Assembly (NCBI RefSeq): GCF_002266855.1
Contig: NZ_NGJN01000001.1
Location: 248,001 to 312,000 of the forward strand
Source of the DNA: Winogradskyella aurantia
Lineage (GTDB): Bacteria > Bacteroidota > Bacteroidia > Flavobacteriales > Flavobacteriaceae
Direction: 5' to 3'
DNA: 64,000 bases
Notes under the pieces: model-generated
What the model was told of the DNA's origin: nothing
The model's input: only the letters and a program-made list of their open reading frames with translations
The model's database searches: none
Translations under genes and position numbers: made by a program
Shown here: one piece after another, positions 1 through 8,171 of the stretch
How positions within the stretch are numbered: position 1 is the stretch's first letter
How the letters are laid out: every line of letters starts with the position of its first letter

Positions 1-768
1 AGCCTCTAGCTCATCAATCATACTGTTGTAAGATTTTACCAAAGTTTCAATTTCTTCACTTGAGGATTCTATCTGAATTTTAGAATTGCGCTTTTCCAAT
101 CGAATTTCATTCATTTTATCACTAATGGTTTTAAGCGATTTTGTAATGTATTTTGAAATGAAATAGGCGAAAATAATTGCCGCCAAAATCATAGCGACAT
201 AAGCATAACTTAATCTCAGTAAAAACTCATTTAACTCCCTATTCAGGAAGTCATCATTTTCTAAATAAGGTAAATTGAGAATCGCCAAATTTTTAAACTT
301 CCCATCAGTAATATAGGAATAAGAAGACTGAAAGGTCTGTCCGTTTTTTTGGTTCTTTACAACGTAGCGGTGCTCTGCCGTGTTAGAGAGTTTATTTAAA
401 ATTTCAGCATTTAAGCATAATTCTGTAGAATCCCTTAAAATGGTACGTTTTGAGCTTTTGAGCAGTTGACCATCCAAATCATAAAGGTTGATTTGTAGAT
501 TGTGTATGGCGTCTATATCAAAAATATCCTCTTTGAAAATAAGGGGTATATTCTCTGTAGTTACTGGGTATGTAGTTTCTTTAATTGTAAAGTTAATGCT
601 CTGCTTAATGGCCTTTTCCTTTCTATCCAGACGTTCTTTATGATAATCCTTAGCCTCCTCGTTATATTGATAAATAGTGACTGCCGCAATTAGGACAGAT
701 GCCAATAATACTAGAAGTATCATGGCAATGAATATTCTAGACCTTAGAGAAAGTTTTTTGATTATCAT
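1..768 (-). CDS. Sensor histidine kinase, N-terminal part (cut by window edge)
   Basis: An open frame of 256 codons starts at ATG 768 and runs off the left edge. It begins MIIKKLSLRSRIFIAM and has a membrane helix at about residues 12-32, an extracytoplasmic sensor region to about 165, a second helix at about 166-185, then a HAMP-like linker rich in E, K and S that ends in SYNSMIDELEA. This two-helix sensor plus HAMP layout is typical of membrane histidine kinases; the kinase core would lie outside the window, so the class is inferred. It follows hemJ by 62 nt on the same strand and may be the last gene of the hemH-MATE-BNR-hemJ unit. The stimulus is unknown. Confidence 0.7.
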   Translation of the reverse strand, partial: MIIKKLSLRSRIFIAMILLVLLASVLIAAVTIYQYNEEAKDYHKERLDRKEKAIKQSINFTIKETTYPVTTENIPLIFKEDIFDIDAIHNLQINLYDLDGQLLKSSKRTILRDSTELCLNAEILNKLSNTAEHRYVVKNQKNGQTFQSSYSYITDGKFKNLAILNLPYLENDDFLNRELNEFLLRLSYAYVAMILAAIIFAYFISKYITKSLKTISDKMNEIRLEKRNSKIQIESSSEEIETLVKSYNSMIDELEA

Positions 769-830
769 TGCTTGTCCGTGAAAACGGATGTCATTTAATT
801 TAGTTCTAAATATAGCAATAATCGCGCCAA

Positions 831-1379
831 CTAGGCATCTGGGTTTTTAGCCCGAATACTTTTGTAAACCTTAAACCCTAGCATGATAAGAATACCCAAT
901 ATGATGATACCGCCCACACCAAAAATCCAGTTCAATGAGTTTTTCAAAATGACCAAAAACACAACAGCAAAAAGAATGAATGTGGCACCTTCATTCCAGA
1001 GGCGCATAAAATTTGAAGTCTTTTTTACAATGTCTTGCTGCAACTGTTTGAAATAAACGTGGGTCTGGTAATGATAGGCATATAGCAAGAATACAAATGC
1101 AAGTTTTACATGCATCCAACCTTGCTGAAGAAAACTTGGAACCAGTACTAAAAGCCAAAGAGCAAAAACTGTTGCTAAAATCGCAGAGGGCCATGTGATA
1201 ATGTACCATAATCGTTTAGCCATGAGCTTCAGCTGCTTACCTAAAATCTCCTTATCTGGCGACGGTTTGTAAAAAGCTTCTATTTGATAAACAAATAATC
1301 TTGGAATGTAAAAAAGCCCTGCAAACCAGGTGACCACAAAAATCAAATGAAGCGATTTTATGTAATTATAGTATTCCAT
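831..1379 (-). CDS. hemJ: HemJ-type protoporphyrinogen IX oxidase
   Basis: A 182-residue protein with four or more membrane helices, of the UPF0093/HemJ family. HemJ oxidises protoporphyrinogen IX to protoporphyrin IX, the step before iron insertion. The N-terminus SLHLIFVVTWFAGLFYIPRL is the family signature. His11 and Lys92 (in WMHVKLAFVFLLYAYHY) match the His and Lys that are conserved and needed in characterised members, and RLWNE follows near residue 128. The start overlaps the stop of the upstream BNR gene as TAATG, suggesting translational coupling. No hemG or hemY is seen in the window, so HemJ is the likely oxidase here. The CopD-like superfamily is the alternative, but the family match and haem context favour HemJ. 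Confidence 0.88.
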   Translation of the reverse strand: MEYYNYIKSLHLIFVVTWFAGLFYIPRLFVYQIEAFYKPSPDKEILGKQLKLMAKRLWYIITWPSAILATVFALWLLVLVPSFLQQGWMHVKLAFVFLLYAYHYQTHVYFKQLQQDIVKKTSNFMRLWNEGATFILFAVVFLVILKNSLNWIFGVGGIIILGILIMLGFKVYKSIRAKNPDA

Positions 1380-4300
1380 TAATCCTCAACAAAAAGGTAA
1401 TTCAACCCCTTGGCATTGAACGCAGCATTAAAGGCTTTTATCTCATTACTCAATAAAGCATTAAACACATCCAATTCCTTGTTAATCTTACCCGTAAGCT
1501 CATTTTTAACCTCTATGGCCTGGTCTGTAGGTGGAAAATCACCACGACTCGTTAAGGCGTTTAATCCTCCTAATTTATCCGTAAGTTTAATTGGAAAATT
1601 CAATGGGTCTTGGTTACTTCTGTTTTTGGTTTGATACAATGCTTTCTCAATATTAGACAGTTGTTCTTCAAGTGTTTTTGCTTTTTCTAAAAGGTCTTTT
1701 ACATCTTCATTATCCTTGTATTGTTTTTGAAAAGCCCCTAACTGCTCATTAATAGATCGGATGTTTTTAATGGATTTGTGTGCTTTGTCCACAGTAGAAT
1801 TAACGTCCGTAATAAAATCGAACTGTTTTTCCATGTCTTCTACAGAACTTTCTGCCCTTGGGTCTGGAACAATAGTAAACGTTTGGTTTTGCTCGTCACC
1901 ATTCACATTGAGTGATACCTTATACCTTCCAGGAACAGCTTTTGGTCCTTCCAAGCTTGCAGCCCATAAAATCATTCCTGGTAGCCGTTCAGCGCCATCG
2001 TAAGTCATATTCCAAATGAATTGGTTAGGTCCATTTTTTACTGTCAGTTTGTTTTTCTTATCAGACGTTGAAAACGTTTTTATGGTATCGCCCTTTTTAT
2101 CAAAATAGGTTAATGCCACCTTGTCATCTTCATTGTAGTCCTTTAAGTTGAAATAGGTGATAACACCATTAGGGTGATTTGTACCAGAAGTTAAACTGCC
2201 TTTTCTGCTACCACCAGACATTCTATAAGAATCTTTTGGTTTAAATAAGTAATTCTTGTCTAAATCGGCATCAAATAACTGATTTATAACCGATAAATCG
2301 TCAATAATCCATAAGCTTCTTCCCTGAGTAGCAACAATAAGATTATTGTCTTTAATGGTTAAGTCTGTTATTGGAACTATAGGTAAGTTGAGTTGAAATG
2401 GTTTCCAATCCTTACCATCGTTAAAGGAAATGTACATTCCTGTTTCCGTTCCTGCATATAGAAGTCCTTTCTTTTTTGGATCTTCACGTACTACTCTGGT
2501 AAAATGCTCTTCATTAATGCCATTGGTAATCTGCTTCCAGGTTTTGCCATAGTCCGTAGTTTTATAAAGATATGGTGCAAAATCACCTGTTTTATATTTT
2601 GTACCTGCCACATAGCACGTACCTTCATCAAAGGCGCTTGGTTCAACACTATTAATCATCATCCATTTTGGCATTCCTTTGGGGGTTACATCTTCCCAAG
2701 TTTTACCTCCATCTTTAGTAACATGAATCAATCCGTCGTCACTACCTACCCATAGCAAACCTTCCTTGAGTGGTGATTCCTGAGCGGCAAAAATAGTACA
2801 GTAATATTCCACTGCGGTATTGTCTTGTGTGATTGGACCTCCAGAAGATTTCTGCTTTTCTGGGTCATTAGTTGTTAAATCTGGACTGATAACCTTCCAA
2901 GATTGCCCTTCATTTTCTGTTACATGTACATGTTGGGAAAACGTATACAGTTTGTTCGGGTTATGCTTGGAAAAAATTATCGGAAAATTCCATTGAAACC
3001 TATACTTCATAGCTTCTGCACCAGCACCCATTGGATTATCTGGCCAGACATTAATAGCTCTAGTAGTACCGCGCTCATGGTTAACACGTGTTAGGTATCC
3101 GCCATAACTTCCACCATAAACGATATCATTATTTTCTGGGTCCACAGCGATATGTGCGGACTCTCCCCCGGCAGTGGGCTCCCAATCATCCTCAGAAATG
3201 GAATAGCCATCTGTTCTATGTGCAATTCTTATAGTAGAATTATCCTGTTGTGCGGCATAAATACGATATGGAAATGCGTTGTCTGTTGTGACACGATAAA
3301 ATTGTGAAGTTGGCTGGTTGTAATATGTACTCCAGGTCTCACCACCATCATAAGTAATCTGTGCTCCGCCATCATCACCAATAATCATTCGGTTTGGATC
3401 TTCAGGAGCAATCCATAAATCATGATGGTCACCATGAGGCGCACGATAGTTGCCAAAGGTCTTTCCACCATCTGTACTTTTGTGATAACTAACATTGAGC
3501 ACGTAAACCGTATTGATGTCTTTCGTATCGGCATAAACTCGTGTGTAATACCATGCGCGTTGACGCAATTTACGTTCACTATTTGCCAAGGACCACGTTT
3601 CACCGCCATCGTCACTACGATAAAGACCACCATTATCTTTATTTTCAACCATAGCCCAAAGGCGTTCATTATTAATAGGGGATACCGTTACACCAATTAT
3701 TCCTAAAATACCTTCTGGAAATCCCTCATGCCTTGAAATCTCAGTCCAGGTTTCACCGCTGTCTGTACTTTTCCAAAGTGCAGAACCCTCACCCCCGGAG
3801 CTTAAACTATATGGTGTCCGTTGTACACGCCAAGTTGAAGCATATAAAATTCTTGGATTTGTTGGGTCCATAGTCAAATCCACTACACCTGAATGTTCAT
3901 TTGAAAATAAGGTTTTACGCCAAGTTTTACCCCCATCGGTACTTTTGTAGACTCCACGTTCTTCTGTCGGTTTATAGATATTACCCATAACACCAGCATA
4001 AACAATATTGTGATTAGTAGGGTGAATGGCTATACGCGGAATATGTCTTGATGTTGACAAACCTGAAGCCGTCCATGTCTTTCCTGCATCCACACTTTTC
4101 CAAACCCCATAACCTGAGGAGACATTACCGCGAACTGTTTTCTCACCGCCGCCGACATAAATAACGTTAGGATCACTTTTAGAAACACTAATGGCGCCAA
4201 TACTACCACCGAAAAAACCATCGGAAATATTCTCCCATATTCGACCACCGTTGGTTGTCTTCCAGATGCCACCCCCAGTTGCACCAAAATAAAATAAATT

Positions 4301-4465
4301 AGGCTGATCAGGGACACCCGTTACCGCGGCACTACGACCACCTCGAAACGGACCAATAAGACGGTACTCCAAACCACCATAATCGGATTCAGTAAAGTTT
4401 TGGGATTCAATATTTAAGGTAAAAAAAGATAGAGAAAGGGCTATCAAAATGGCTGGAAATCGCAT
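1379..4465 (-). CDS. Secreted BNR/Asp-box repeat protein (VPS10/sialidase-like beta-propeller)
   Basis: A 1028-residue protein with a Sec signal peptide (MRFPAILIALSLSFFTLNIE) followed by beta-propeller sequence. About eleven Asp-box motifs (S-x-D-x-G-x-T-W type) are visible, such as KSTDGGKTW, KSTDSGETW, RSDDGGETW and VTKDGGKTW, spread over roughly residues 60-700. This is the fold of sortilin/VPS10 domains and sialidases. After the propeller comes a beta-sandwich-like stretch (VPGRYKVSLNVNG) and a helical tail. No sialidase catalytic set was identified, so no substrate is claimed. It sits between the MATE exporter and hemJ and is TAATG-coupled to hemJ, yet nothing in it points to haem chemistry. 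Related large secreted propellers are common in flavobacteria. Confidence 0.8.
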   Translation of the reverse strand: MRFPAILIALSLSFFTLNIESQNFTESDYGGLEYRLIGPFRGGRSAAVTGVPDQPNLFYFGATGGGIWKTTNGGRIWENISDGFFGGSIGAISVSKSDPNVIYVGGGEKTVRGNVSSGYGVWKSVDAGKTWTASGLSTSRHIPRIAIHPTNHNIVYAGVMGNIYKPTEERGVYKSTDGGKTWRKTLFSNEHSGVVDLTMDPTNPRILYASTWRVQRTPYSLSSGGEGSALWKSTDSGETWTEISRHEGFPEGILGIIGVTVSPINNERLWAMVENKDNGGLYRSDDGGETWSLANSERKLRQRAWYYTRVYADTKDINTVYVLNVSYHKSTDGGKTFGNYRAPHGDHHDLWIAPEDPNRMIIGDDGGAQITYDGGETWSTYYNQPTSQFYRVTTDNAFPYRIYAAQQDNSTIRIAHRTDGYSISEDDWEPTAGGESAHIAVDPENNDIVYGGSYGGYLTRVNHERGTTRAINVWPDNPMGAGAEAMKYRFQWNFPIIFSKHNPNKLYTFSQHVHVTENEGQSWKVISPDLTTNDPEKQKSSGGPITQDNTAVEYYCTIFAAQESPLKEGLLWVGSDDGLIHVTKDGGKTWEDVTPKGMPKWMMINSVEPSAFDEGTCYVAGTKYKTGDFAPYLYKTTDYGKTWKQITNGINEEHFTRVVREDPKKKGLLYAGTETGMYISFNDGKDWKPFQLNLPIVPITDLTIKDNNLIVATQGRSLWIIDDLSVINQLFDADLDKNYLFKPKDSYRMSGGSRKGSLTSGTNHPNGVITYFNLKDYNEDDKVALTYFDKKGDTIKTFSTSDKKNKLTVKNGPNQFIWNMTYDGAERLPGMILWAASLEGPKAVPGRYKVSLNVNGDEQNQTFTIVPDPRAESSVEDMEKQFDFITDVNSTVDKAHKSIKNIRSINEQLGAFQKQYKDNEDVKDLLEKAKTLEEQLSNIEKALYQTKNRSNQDPLNFPIKLTDKLGGLNALTSRGDFPPTDQAIEVKNELTGKINKELDVFNALLSNEIKAFNAAFNAKGLNYLFVED

Positions 4466-4512
4466 AGGTATATAGGATAATTTAATTAAAAGCTAAAATT
4501 ACAATATAAAAA

Positions 4513-5868
4513 TTACTTTGTTTTTGAACTCAATAAATTTAACGTCACTTCACGGTGAAGGAAATAAGCAGTCACAATAGTTGCTAAAATATCAGCAACC
4601 GGAAAAGCTATCCAAACCCCTAATTCGCCATAAAAAATCGGTAAAATAAAAATTAGTGGAATAAAGAAAATACCTTGGCGAAGAAGGGTTAAAATTAAGG
4701 CCGGCAAGGCCTTTCCAATGGCCTGAAAATAAGCGGCTCCAATAAGCTGAACAGCAATTATGGGCGTGGCCAAAAACACATAACGCATAGCGGGTGGCGT
4801 TTCTCGAAGTACAGCTTCATCTTGTGTAAAAAGGCGTGTTATTCCTTCAGGAAAGACCATTAAAAAAATGAATACTAGTGCAGCCAAAGCCGCAGCGTAT
4901 TTAATAGCGGTTGTGATGCTTTCCCTAACCCGTTTATAGTTTCCTGCACCATAGTTAAAGCCTGCAATAGGAAGGAAGCCTTGTGTAATTCCATAAATAG
5001 GAAAAAAGGCAAACATTATCATGCGGCCTACAATAGCATAGGCTGTGACTGAAGTTTCGCCACCTAAATCAAATAAAATATTATTCATTAAAAGGTAGGT
5101 GACACTAACCACCGCCTGGCGTGATAAGGTAACAAATCCCAGGGACCCGATTTCCTTAACGATGGGTAGTTGCAATCCAAAATTGCAATTGGCAATTTTT
5201 AATTCTGAATTTTTTGAAAGAAAAAACCAAAGGATAAAGGCCAAACACAACATGTAAGATGCCGTTGTTGCCCACGCTGCACCATACATACCAAAATCAA
5301 ACACATTAATTAGTATATAATCCAAAAGTAAGTTCCCAACGGATGGAATCAACATGGCGTACATAGCGAATTTTGGCTTGCCTTCAGCCCTAATAACGGT
5401 ATTCCCCATCATACAAAGGGCTAGGAAGGGGATACCATAAAGAACAATAACGTAATAGATTTTGGCTGGTTCAAAAATAGCACCTCTACCACCAAAAGCT
5501 GGAATTATGCTATCCACAAAAATAAGCCCAGGGATAACCAAGGACACCGTAAGCAATAAGGTTAAGGTAATTTGATTTCCAAAAGTGGTTAGGGCCTTTT
5601 TCTTATTATTGCCCCCAAGTGCCCTCGAAATAATGGAAGATCCTCCTATACCTATGGCCATACCTAAGGCCGCAATAAAAAAAGACACCGGTAAAACAAC
5701 GTTAATGGCCGCTATAGCTACCGAACCAATCCAATTACCAACAAAAATGGTATCAATAAGAATATTGAGAGACATCACAAGAATTCCAATAGAGGCAGGA
5801 ACAGCTTGCTTTATAAGCAATTTTCCTATAGGCTGATTACCTAAATCCTGTGATGATACCTTAGCCAT
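4513..5868 (-). CDS. MATE-family multidrug/metabolite efflux transporter
   Basis: A 451-residue polytopic membrane protein with twelve predicted helices in two pseudo-symmetric halves. The start reads LGNQPIGKLLIKQAVPASIGILVMSLNILIDTIFVGNWIG, with the usual P-x-x-x-x-x-L-x-x-x-x-x-x-D-T-x-F-V-G signature. MATE proteins export organic cations and other compounds using Na+ or H+ gradients; the substrate here is unknown. The start overlaps the hemH stop as TAATG, so the two are probably translated together. An exporter coupled to ferrochelatase could remove porphyrin intermediates, but that is inference from position only. Confidence 0.9.
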   Translation of the reverse strand: MAKVSSQDLGNQPIGKLLIKQAVPASIGILVMSLNILIDTIFVGNWIGSVAIAAINVVLPVSFFIAALGMAIGIGGSSIISRALGGNNKKKALTTFGNQITLTLLLTVSLVIPGLIFVDSIIPAFGGRGAIFEPAKIYYVIVLYGIPFLALCMMGNTVIRAEGKPKFAMYAMLIPSVGNLLLDYILINVFDFGMYGAAWATTASYMLCLAFILWFFLSKNSELKIANCNFGLQLPIVKEIGSLGFVTLSRQAVVSVTYLLMNNILFDLGGETSVTAYAIVGRMIMFAFFPIYGITQGFLPIAGFNYGAGNYKRVRESITTAIKYAAALAALVFIFLMVFPEGITRLFTQDEAVLRETPPAMRYVFLATPIIAVQLIGAAYFQAIGKALPALILTLLRQGIFFIPLIFILPIFYGELGVWIAFPVADILATIVTAYFLHREVTLNLLSSKTK

Positions 5869-6914
5869 TAAACAGGCGCCATTTCAGCAGTTGCCCACTC
5901 ATTAATCCATTTGGCCAATAAAGCGACCCACTCATCACTGTCATTTAAACAAGGAATGGTTGTAAAATCCTTTCCTCCCACTTCATGAAATATTTCTTCA
6001 CCTTCCATAGCTATTTCCTCCAAAGTTTCTAAACAGTCGCTTACAAATGCGGGAGTTACAATGGCCATTTTCTTCATCCCTTCCTTGCCAAAACGCTCAA
6101 TTGTGCGATCCGTATAAGGCCTTAACCAGGGATCAAATCCTAAGCGGGATTGAAAACTAGTAGAATACGTTCCCTCTTCCATATTTAATTTTTCACCAAC
6201 AAGCCTAGTGACCTCAACACATTGATGTTTATAACAAAATTCGTGTGCAGGTGATGGTGTTTTACAACATTGGCAATCGCCGGAAGGTTTAGGATTGCAA
6301 TGTGATTTTGTAATATCACTCTTTCTGATGTGTCGCTCGGGCACGCCATGATATGAGAACAATAGATGCTCATAGTCTTTCCCTTCAAGGTGTTTGGCAA
6401 TACTGTTGGCCAAAACTTTTATGTAGTCTGGATTATTGTAGAAGGGTTTTAAATCCGTAATATTTAGTTTGGGGAAATAAGCTTGTCTTATCTCCTCGGC
6501 CAAAACCAAAATGGTCTCTGTAGTTGCCATAGCATATTGGGGGTATAATGGAATTAGAAGTACGTCTTCTACACCTTTATCGACTAATTCCTGAAGCCCT
6601 TCTCTTATGGTCATGCTTCCGTAACGCATAGCCAAGGCTACAGGGAAATCGACTTGTCGTTGAACTTTTGCTTGCAGCCGTTCTGACAACACAATTAAAG
6701 GTGATCCCTCTTCCCACCATATTTTTTGATAGGCTTTAGCAGATGCTTTTGGCCTAGTGTTAAGAATGATTCCTTTGACTAAAAGATTTCGTGCCCAAAG
6801 GGGAACATCTATAACACGTTCATCCATTAAGAATTCGCCTAAATAGGTCTTAACATCCTTTGGATTTGGGCTATCAGGTGAACCCAAATTAACCAATAAT
6901 ATTCCTTTCTTCAT
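5868..6914 (-). CDS. hemH: Ferrochelatase
   Basis: A 348-residue protein that inserts Fe2+ into protoporphyrin IX, the last step of protohaem synthesis. The N-terminus MKKGILLVNLGSPDSP is diagnostic. The active-site His lies in SYHGVPERH (His189), and the acidic helix DCLETLEEIAMEGEE (about residues 293-307) supplies the second metal-site residues. Between them, residues 200-235 form a Cys-rich segment with Cys206, 214, 216, 217, 227 and 232, absent from E. coli HemH and reminiscent of [2Fe-2S] or metal-binding ferrochelatases. The gene is coupled to the MATE gene by a TAATG overlap. Its leader holds two hairpins and a TATTTTTG box. Confidence 0.95.
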   Translation of the reverse strand: MKKGILLVNLGSPDSPNPKDVKTYLGEFLMDERVIDVPLWARNLLVKGIILNTRPKASAKAYQKIWWEEGSPLIVLSERLQAKVQRQVDFPVALAMRYGSMTIREGLQELVDKGVEDVLLIPLYPQYAMATTETILVLAEEIRQAYFPKLNITDLKPFYNNPDYIKVLANSIAKHLEGKDYEHLLFSYHGVPERHIRKSDITKSHCNPKPSGDCQCCKTPSPAHEFCYKHQCVEVTRLVGEKLNMEEGTYSTSFQSRLGFDPWLRPYTDRTIERFGKEGMKKMAIVTPAFVSDCLETLEEIAMEGEEIFHEVGGKDFTTIPCLNDSDEWVALLAKWINEWATAEMAPV

Positions 6915-6921
6915 CTTATGC

Positions 6922-6985
6922 CCGCAAACGCGGGTATCCTTTTTAGTTCCACCTGAATTACCCGTGGTGGAATGATTAACAATCT
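6922..6985 (-). promoter_or_regulatory. hemH leader with two hairpins
   Basis: Just upstream of the hemH start the leader contains two inverted repeats. One has arms GCCCGC and GCGGGT around AAAC at about 6922-6937, ending a few bases before the ATG. The other has arms CCACC and GGTGG around 12 nt at about 6950-6971. The first could mask the ribosome entry site. Alternatively it may be a copy of a short dispersed palindrome; one copy cannot distinguish these. Confidence 0.4.
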
Positions 6986-6992
6986 CTTTTTA

Positions 6993-7000
6993 CAAAAATA
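6993..7000 (-). promoter_or_regulatory. Putative -7 box for the hemH operon
   Basis: TATTTTTG on the minus strand matches the Bacteroidota -7 consensus TAnnTTTG and lies about 80 nt upstream of hemH. No clear TTG -33 element is found at the usual spacing, so support is only the single box and its position. Confidence 0.4.
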
Positions 7001-7068
7001 CGAACCAATACCTAAGCTCATTTTAATTATACCATTGAATTTTACAATAAGGGCATAACGATTGATTT

Positions 7069-7971
7069 TTAGGAATTCGATTCTAAAATGTACTTCTTTG
7101 GTGTAGTTCCAAACTTCTTTTTAAAGGCTGCGATAAAATGACTGGCTGTACTATAGCCAACCTTAAGGCCTACCTCATTAACATTAAATTTACCGGACTC
7201 TAGATATTGTCTTGCAACCTCCATTTTATAATCAAGCAAAAAACTATAAACCGAATCGCCATATATCTGCTTGAATCCCTCTTTTAACTTTTTAAGGCTT
7301 AAACCAACGTCGGCAGCTAAATCTTTTAAACTTGGGGGCTCTACCATATTGGCAATAATGATATCCTTAGCTTGTTTTAATTTGGCCACATTAACCTCAT
7401 CAACCAAAAATGGGCATTGCTCAATATCTGCATCCTCACTACGATTAAAAAACAAGCTCAACAGTTCATAAGCCTTTGCTTTAAAATAAAGGGGCTTTAT
7501 AGAGGTGTTTAAATTAAAACTAATTAACTGATTTAAAACAACAGCCATGGAGGGCGAAATTTTCCCATCTTTATAGTATTTCTTGTCCTTATTCTCATCC
7601 GTTAAAAAAGTAATATAATTAGCGTCCTTAGAAAAAAGACTATGGAATTTTTTTATTGGAATGAGCAATGACACCAGTGTCGCTTTAGGTTGCGCCTCTA
7701 AATGTATGGGTAAATCTCGTTGAGGATTATACAATAACAAGGAGGTCTCTTCATTGATATTTAAAGAGTAATTTCCATTATTAAAGACAAAGGTTGAATA
7801 GCTTCTTGTACAAAAATGAAATTGGATAAAATTACTATCAATCTCGTGACCAACAACTTCAATATTTGTTGTTTCATTTTGATAAGTCAATACGGTAAAG
7901 CCATCTTCAATATCAACTTCGTCAAAAGTACCTCTAGCGATACTTTTTGTTGTTGAATTTTCCATTTTCAT
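7069..7971 (-). CDS. AraC-family transcriptional regulator
   Basis: A 300-residue protein with an N-terminal sensing region of about 190 residues and a C-terminal double helix-turn-helix of AraC/XylS type (about residues 195-300). The C-terminus has SLKDLAADVGLSLKKLKEGF in the first HTH and VNEVGLKVGYSTASHFIAAF in the second, ending with the family's FGTTPKKYI. It lies head to head with hemA across 200 bp and downstream of hemH's promoter region, so it is well placed to control both haem arms. That role is inferred. MKM at the start leaves residue 1 or 3 as the initiator. Confidence 0.92.
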   Translation of the reverse strand: MKMENSTTKSIARGTFDEVDIEDGFTVLTYQNETTNIEVVGHEIDSNFIQFHFCTRSYSTFVFNNGNYSLNINEETSLLLYNPQRDLPIHLEAQPKATLVSLLIPIKKFHSLFSKDANYITFLTDENKDKKYYKDGKISPSMAVVLNQLISFNLNTSIKPLYFKAKAYELLSLFFNRSEDADIEQCPFLVDEVNVAKLKQAKDIIIANMVEPPSLKDLAADVGLSLKKLKEGFKQIYGDSVYSFLLDYKMEVARQYLESGKFNVNEVGLKVGYSTASHFIAAFKKKFGTTPKKYILESNS

Positions 7972-8028
7972 TTTACTGTTATTTAGATTCGTTCTAAACT
8001 AAAAGGTCTTAATCCACTGATTTCACTA

Positions 8029-8036
8029 CAAAAATA
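8029..8036 (-). promoter_or_regulatory. Putative -7 box for the AraC-type regulator gene
   Basis: TATTTTTG on the minus strand fits TAnnTTTG and lies 58 nt before the regulator's start codon. No -33 TTG at standard spacing was found. The spacer to hemA also holds a TGA-n6-TCA element near 8037-8048 that could be an operator. Confidence 0.4.
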
Positions 8037-8130
8037 TGACAAATATCATGTTATTTTTAAAAAATAAGTTAAAAACCCAGAATCGATATTTAAAGTTCTT
8101 TTAGCGTTATTTTTTTGTTATTAACAAAAT

Positions 8131-8138
8131 TACATTTG
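8131..8138 (+). promoter_or_regulatory. Putative -7 box for the hemA operon
   Basis: TACATTTG matches TAnnTTTG exactly and lies 33 nt upstream of the hemA ATG. The nearest TTG (8115-8117) is only 13 nt upstream, shorter than the usual 17-23, so activator dependence on the divergent AraC-type protein is plausible but unproven. Confidence 0.45.
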
Positions 8139-8171
8139 CATTGTTAATTTCCTAGTCAGGTAAACGAGCGA

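Noticed and set aside
3385-3706. Overlapping antisense open frames of 60-190 codons inside large genes such as the BNR protein, hemA and dut
   Set aside because: They mirror the codon pattern of the true genes and have no family features, promoters or conserved starts.
5160-5220. Repeat-like AATTGCCAATTGCAATTTTGG stretch within the MATE gene, suspected inserted repeat
   Set aside because: The encoded loop (SELKIANCNFGLQLPIV) has the normal length for the central MATE loop and keeps the frame, so it is ordinary coding sequence of biased composition.
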